From Peromyscus leucopus (lineage: Eukaryota; Chordata; Mammalia; Rodentia; Cricetidae), in contig NC_051065.1 of NCBI RefSeq assembly GCF_004664715.2, positions 147,509,487-147,573,486 on the forward strand: a stretch of DNA of 64,000 bases, written 5' to 3'. How positions within the stretch are numbered: the first letter of the stretch is position 1; every line of letters begins with the position of its first letter. The position numbers and the translations under genes were made by a program. Below the pieces are notes generated by a model. That model was not told the DNA's origin, did no database searches, and saw nothing but the letters and a program-made list of their open reading frames with translations. Shown piece by piece: positions 62,895-64,000 of this stretch.

Positions 62895-62938
<44 letters not shown>
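62817..62938 (+). repeat. Partial B1 SINE with (TA)n tail
   Basis: It reads GTGAGTTTAAGGCCAGTCTG and ACAGAGAAACCCTATC, followed by an AT tract at 62899-62938. It is absent near 26935. Confidence 0.85.
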
Positions 62939-62941
<3 letters not shown>

Positions 62942-63109
62942 ACCATGAACAGAGTAAGATGTAAAGAGCTGAATGGAAATTTTATATCTGAAACACATAT
63001 TTTAAGTATTCCATGGTGTTTATTGCATCCTGAAGGCAACAGAGATATCAGTGGGCCCTCAAGGAAGAAAAAGTGAAATTAAACAGAAAAATAAAGTCTC
63101 ATGTAAAAA

Positions 63110-63560
63110 CCTTAAATGCCTACAGTTGAATGCAATCCCCATAGATAAATAGGCAAAACAACCTCAAAATTTATAAAGAAAGCAAAAAAAAAAAAAAACT
63201 GGATAGTCAGAGCAACCATCAAGGAAAAAGAATAAAGTTGGCAGTATCTCTCATACCTCACTTCAGGCTACACTATAGAGCATGGGACCACAACAAAACA
63301 GACACATTGATCAATGAACACAAAAAAGAACCACAAACAAAAGCCCACACAGCTACAGCCACTGGACTTTAATCTAAATGGATTAAACACATTACTGTGA
63401 GGCTTGGAACCCTGGAATTGTTACAAAAAAAATAAATACAGCAGATCAAGATGTAGGCATAGACAAAGACTCCCTGAGTAAGACTGCAGGTGTCTTGAGA
63501 GCAAAGGATCCAGTGAGTGAAGAGAGAGATCTGCTGAGAAAGGCAGGAACCCCAGACAAG
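63110..63560 (+). mobile_element. Old L1 ORF2 remnant in intron 3
   Basis: It is the paralogue of 27090-27680 with a deletion of about 130 bp near 63372. Confidence 0.7.
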
Positions 63561-63876
63561 TTCAAATGGTCTAGGGAAACACGTGTTTGCCCAAAGGTCT
63601 GTTGACAAAGACAGTAAACAAACTACCTATTTAGAGCCAGAAGGTGTATTCCAAAGACATCTCAGTTACAGATGTCAAGGACAGTCGAGAATCTTTGCTT
63701 ACTCGGGGCCAAAGTGATGGATAGTGTTAAACACTCCCCTCTCTTTCCTAAATCTAAGTAATACACGTTCATCAGTCCACCTTCCAGTTTAGTTTACTAG
63801 AAAAACAAGTTCTCTATTCAAATCTTGAGTAAATTACACTTTGTAGGCACTGTAACTGAGAATGGAACATGATCAT

Positions 63877-63880
<4 letters not shown>

Positions 63881-63920
<40 letters not shown>

Positions 63921-63960
63921 CGCATGCACGCACTCACGCACTTACGCGCACGCACACAAG
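63881..63960. repeat. (CA)n microsatellite with CACG variants
   Basis: It is the paralogue of 28017-28062, with added ACGCACGC interruptions. Confidence 0.93.
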
Positions 63961-64000
63961 ATCATTACACATACTCATGCACACACACTTATGAAAACAC

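Overview
This is muroid rodent genomic DNA. It contains B1 and B2 SINEs, rodent L1, a URR1-like DNA transposon and TG...CA LTRs, and it has split exons with GT-AG introns. I think a cricetid is likely, but that rests only on the LTR families. The window lies in the dendritic-cell C-type lectin receptor cluster (Clec4a/DCIR family). All recognisable lectin exons are on the minus strand. The three N runs are each exactly 500 bases, so they are placeholder gaps of unknown true size.

Layout from left to right. At 1.0 kb is the first coding exon of a Clec4a gene whose other exons lie left of the window; its ATG is ACG. From 1.1 to 7.4 kb are its 5' flank, SINEs, an LTR and an unidentified transcript-like block. 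From 7.92 to 17.945 kb and 17.946 to 27.015 kb are two tandem copies of one segment. Each carries only lectin-domain exons 4-6 and their 3' flank. The left copy (12.1-14.6 kb) has no exons 1-3, has a stop codon in its WGWND motif and has lost a core cysteine. The right copy supplies exons 4-6 of a complete six-exon gene (23.888-33.290 kb, 237 codons), whose exons 1-3 lie beyond the duplicated segment. A 22-bp minisatellite of about 50 or more copies (18.0-19.3 kb) fills the start of the right copy.

From 33.3 to 43.3 kb are the promoter and 5' flank of the complete gene, then mostly decayed L1, SINEs and anonymous sequence. From 43.4 to 52.0 kb is a second tandem pair of more diverged segments. 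Each retains one broken exon 6, and they differ by lineage-specific insertions: solo LTRs, a B1 and a 5'-inverted L1. From 52.2 to 59.4 kb are two copies of a Clec4a 3' flank separated by an LTR, a 2.9-kb L1 and a gap. From 59.6 kb onward are exons 6, 5 and 4 of another intact Clec4a gene that continues off the right edge.

The window is therefore a birth-and-death receptor cluster. It holds one complete receptor gene with no canonical ITIM and a lysine inside the membrane segment, one gene entering from the right, one gene end at the left with a damaged start, one 5'-less lectin cassette and two decayed exon-6 remnants. The retroelements with filled and empty paralogous sites give a relative order for the duplications.
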